Source: a virus. From it: a stretch of DNA of 38,506 nucleotides. Shown here piece after piece: positions 36,133 to 38,506 of the stretch (its first letter is position 1; each line of letters begins with the position of its first letter). Position numbers and translations under genes: made by a program. The DNA is taken from IMG/VR virus record IMGVR_UViG_3300034374_002144, positions 1-38,506 of that record; one strand, written 5' to 3'. The notes under the pieces were generated by a model. The model was not told the origin of the DNA. It did no database searches and saw only the letters and a program-made list of their open reading frames with translations.

Positions 36133-37952
36133 GAAAAATAAAAAACCAAAGACCTGCTCCCAAACAAAGACCTCAGTCAGAAGTGCAAATAGTTAATCTA
36201 AGTACCTACACTTCTCCTAAAATCAAGGAAGTAAGGGGTAAAGAATGGGTGTCTTATGGAGAAGACAATAATTACTATCAGTATTTGATTGATAGATACA
36301 ATGGCTCTCCCACTAACAACGCTGCTATTAATGGGCTGTCTGAGATGATCTATGGCAAGGGTTTAGATGCTACGGATTCAAATAGAAAGCCCAATGAATA
36401 TGCTCAGATGATGTCTTTGCTTAAAAAAGACTGTGTTAGAAAGCTAGTTTATGATCTTAAGTTGATGGGCAGCTGTGCAATGCAGATTATCTACTCTAAG
36501 GACAGAACAAAAGTGGCTCAGGTAGAGCATTTTCCCATTGAAACACTAAGAGCTGAGAAATGCAATGAAGAAGGAGATATAGAGGCTTACTATTATTTTA
36601 AGGACTGGACAAGCATCAAGCCCACAGATGAGCCTAAAAGAATACCTTGTTTTGGATATAGCAGAGAGTCAATAGAGATTTATGTAGTTAAGCCTTACAG
36701 AGCAGGATTCTATTACTATTCGCCTGTAGATTATCAAGGAGGATTACAATATAGTGAGCTAGAGGAGGAGATTTCTAATTATCACTTAAATAATATCTTA
36801 AATGGCTTAGCACCATCTATGCTTATTAACTTCAATAATGGAGTGCCTAATGAAGAACAAAGAAGATTGATTGAGAATAGAATTTATGAGAAGTTCTCAG
36901 GCAGCTCGAATGCAGGAAAGTTTATTCTTAGCTTCAATGACAATGCAGATGCACAGGCTAATATTGAGCCAGTTCAACTATCAGATGCTCACAATCAGTA
37001 TCAGTTCTTATCAGATGAGAGTGCTAGAAAGATTCTAGTAAGCCATAGAATCGTTTCTCCTATGCTTTTAGGTATCAAGGATAACACAGGATTAGGAAAC
37101 AACGCAGACGAGCTTAAAACAGCTTCTATTTTGATGGATAACACAGTTATTAGACCTTTTCAAACTTTATTAATAGATGCTTTTGATCAGATACTAGCTT
37201 ATAACAGCATTTCTCTTAATTTATATTTTAAAACTTTACAGCCACTAGAATTTACAGACTTAGACAATGTGGTAGATGAAGAAACAAGGGAAGAAGAAAC
37301 AGGGGTAAAAATGAGCAAGCAAGTTTGTTTGTCAAATGATCAGGTATTTGAAGCTCTTAGCGAATTAGGAGAAGACGAAGATTTAGAAAATTGGATTTTA
37401 GTTGATGAAAGACAAGTAGATTACGATCAAGAAGAAGCTTTGGATAAAATGATAGGACTAGCTTCAACAGGGGTAGCAAGACCTAATGCTAAAAGTGATC
37501 AAGATACTCAGGTTGGTGACAAAAAATTCAAAGTGAGATACCAATATGCACCACTAGAATTTGATAGTCAAAGCAGAGATTTTTGTTCTAAAATGGTAAG
37601 AGCAGCTAAAATTTACAGAAAAGAAGACATAATTGCTATGGGCAAAAAAACAGGAAAAGATGCTGTTAATGCAGGATGGGGTCCTAATGGTGATGATGCT
37701 TATGATATTTGGCTGTACAAAGGAGGAGGCTCTTGCAGACATTTTTGGATGCGTAAAACTTATATGGCAATAGACGTAGCTCCTGATGTTAAAAATCCTA
37801 ATGCAGAAATTAGTGTAAACGAAGCAAGAAGTGAGGGATTAAAGCCTGAAAAAAATGACGCTAAGGTTGCTAAAAGAACAAGAGATCAAGAGAACAGAGG
37901 GTTTTTAAAGCCTAAAAACTGGAAAACTAAACAGGATAAAGCATTTGACTAA
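36129..37952 (+). CDS. Portal protein with extra C-terminal domain (copy 2)
   Basis: This 607-residue protein is the counterpart of 2711-4492. The portal core (1 to about 390) is nearly identical. After MSKQ the linker is longer and different (VCLSNDQVFEALSELGEDED), and the Cys/His-containing domain carries many substitutions (CHHFW to CRHFW, an inserted TGKDA). The C-terminus has an extra NWKTKQDKAFD. The second of the two neighbouring histidines is kept and the first is not, so only the latter position may matter. Confidence 0.88.
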   Translation: MRKIKNQRPAPKQRPQSEVQIVNLSTYTSPKIKEVRGKEWVSYGEDNNYYQYLIDRYNGSPTNNAAINGLSEMIYGKGLDATDSNRKPNEYAQMMSLLKKDCVRKLVYDLKLMGSCAMQIIYSKDRTKVAQVEHFPIETLRAEKCNEEGDIEAYYYFKDWTSIKPTDEPKRIPCFGYSRESIEIYVVKPYRAGFYYYSPVDYQGGLQYSELEEEISNYHLNNILNGLAPSMLINFNNGVPNEEQRRLIENRIYEKFSGSSNAGKFILSFNDNADAQANIEPVQLSDAHNQYQFLSDESARKILVSHRIVSPMLLGIKDNTGLGNNADELKTASILMDNTVIRPFQTLLIDAFDQILAYNSISLNLYFKTLQPLEFTDLDNVVDEETREEETGVKMSKQVCLSNDQVFEALSELGEDEDLENWILVDERQVDYDQEEALDKMIGLASTGVARPNAKSDQDTQVGDKKFKVRYQYAPLEFDSQSRDFCSKMVRAAKIYRKEDIIAMGKKTGKDAVNAGWGPNGDDAYDIWLYKGGGSCRHFWMRKTYMAIDVAPDVKNPNAEISVNEARSEGLKPEKNDAKVAKRTRDQENRGFLKPKNWKTKQDKAFD

Positions 37953-38452
37953 TGGCAACAGCACTATTTATAACAAGAACAGATTTAGTTAGAAACAGCA
38001 TCTTAGATGGCAACGTAGATACTGATAAGTTTATTCAGTTTATCAAGATTGCACAAGAGATTCACGTCAGAAACTATCTAGGATCAGATTTATACAACAA
38101 GATTAGCAATGACATTCTAGCTAGTAACTTAACAGGAGACTATCTAACACTAGTAAACACTTATGTACAGCCTATGCTGATACACTATGCTATGGTGGAC
38201 TACTTGCCATTTGCAGCTTATTCAATAAAAAATGGAGGTATCTATAAGCACACAAGTGAAACAGCAGAAACAGTTTCTAAAGAGGAGGTAGATTACTTGG
38301 TACAAAAAGAGTTAGACATAGCAGAATACTACACAAGAAGATTCATAGATTATATGACATTTAATTTAAGCAAGTTTCCTGAGTACACATCTAACTCAAA
38401 TGATGACATCTATCCTTCACACGATGCTAACTTTAATGGATGGGTGCTATGA
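37952..38452 (+). CDS. Head-tail connector protein, DUF6712-like (copy 2)
   Basis: This 166-residue protein is the counterpart of 4492-4992 with about 8 substitutions. It shares one base with the portal stop, as in copy 1. Confidence 0.72.
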   Translation: MATALFITRTDLVRNSILDGNVDTDKFIQFIKIAQEIHVRNYLGSDLYNKISNDILASNLTGDYLTLVNTYVQPMLIHYAMVDYLPFAAYSIKNGGIYKHTSETAETVSKEEVDYLVQKELDIAEYYTRRFIDYMTFNLSKFPEYTSNSNDDIYPSHDANFNGWVL

Positions 38453-38506
38453 AATACAAACCAAAGCAAACCAATATTACAAAACTAAAACAGTACTTAA
38501 ATAAAA
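38449..38506 (+). CDS. Start of the 31-residue basic frame (copy 2, cut by window end)
   Basis: The frame corresponds to 4989-5084. Nineteen codons are visible, with one silent difference from copy 1, then the window ends. Whether it is translated is uncertain. Confidence 0.3.
   Translation, partial: MKYKPKQTNITKLKQYLNK

Larger units (their letters stand above)
33396..38506. repeat. Right arm of the ~5.1 kb diverged direct repeat
   Basis: It is collinear with 1-5046 (coordinate offset 33395 at the left, rising to 33460 at the right because of small indels in the scaffold gene, one intergenic base and the portal C-terminus). The window ends inside the homology, just before the fibre start. 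The repeat thus covers both extreme ends of the window. Confidence 0.93.

Noticed and set aside
1-38506. Prophage or temperate life style
   Set aside because: I find no integrase, excisionase, attachment-site pair or repressor-like gene; the long repeat covers the window ends and codes for structural genes, so it is not an att site.
33396-38506. Recent tandem duplication of the head module
   Set aside because: The changes are scattered and mostly silent over the whole length, including promoter spacers, which needs long separate evolution. Wrap-around of two strains explains it more simply, though it is not excluded.

Overview
The window is a nearly complete tailed-phage genome of a Bacteroidetes (probably Flavobacteriia-like) host, carried on a contig that runs past its own starting point. 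The host call rests on four things. The DNA is strongly AT-rich. Start codons sit behind A-rich leaders without Shine-Dalgarno sequences. Several sites match the Bacteroidetes promoter (TTG, about 18 nt, TAnnTTTG). Many genes belong to families I know from phages of Bacteroidetes. All genes I can support are on the + strand. I see no integrase, lysogeny repressor, tRNA or CRISPR array, so a lytic life style is likely. A tape measure protein and a frameshifted tail chaperone point to a siphovirus-like tail.

Layout. 1-5046: scaffold, major capsid, tail tube, a small structural protein, portal and connector. 5056-9594: a long tail fibre with a C-terminal S74 chaperone. 9626-11186: coiled-coil protein, small membrane proteins, M15 peptidase and 3TM holin (lysis). 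11187-11389: AT-rich, gene-free, with an iteron-like array. 11390-15620: NinG-like nuclease, small replication-type genes, a DnaB/RecA-fold helicase, a sigma-like factor, a PD-(D/E)XK nuclease and several small genes. 15656-17301: RecE-like exonuclease and a DnaA-domain-IV protein. 17289-20285: a base-modification cassette (GT32-type glycosyltransferase, ParB-like protein, second GT-A glycosyltransferase, TET/JBP dioxygenase). 20263-21754: terminase small and large subunits. 21818-22924: small accessory genes. 23012-33410: tail chaperone G/GT, tail completion, tail-tip proteins, tape measure, prohead protease and small structural genes. 33396-38506: a diverged second copy of 1-5046. No gene-free stretch exceeds 300 bases; the longest is 11187-11389.

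The two ~5.1 kb arms are collinear but differ by scattered, mostly synonymous changes. Both window ends fall inside the homology. The simplest reading is a ~33.4 kb circularly permuted or terminally redundant genome whose contig ends derive from two co-occurring strains. A true structural-module duplication is the alternative.

Two linked systems stand out. First, the TET/JBP dioxygenase, two glycosyltransferases and ParB-like gene next to the terminase suggest the phage oxidises and glycosylates its own DNA bases. No cytosine-C5 methyltransferase is visible, which leaves thymine (a base-J-like route) or host-made 5-methylcytosine as substrate. Second, heads of late structural operons carry GCAAAAT-N13-CGYTATAT-N4-ATG with fixed spacing (five full sites, one half site). 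The architecture resembles an ECF-type promoter giving leaderless mRNA, and the phage encodes its own sigma-like protein.
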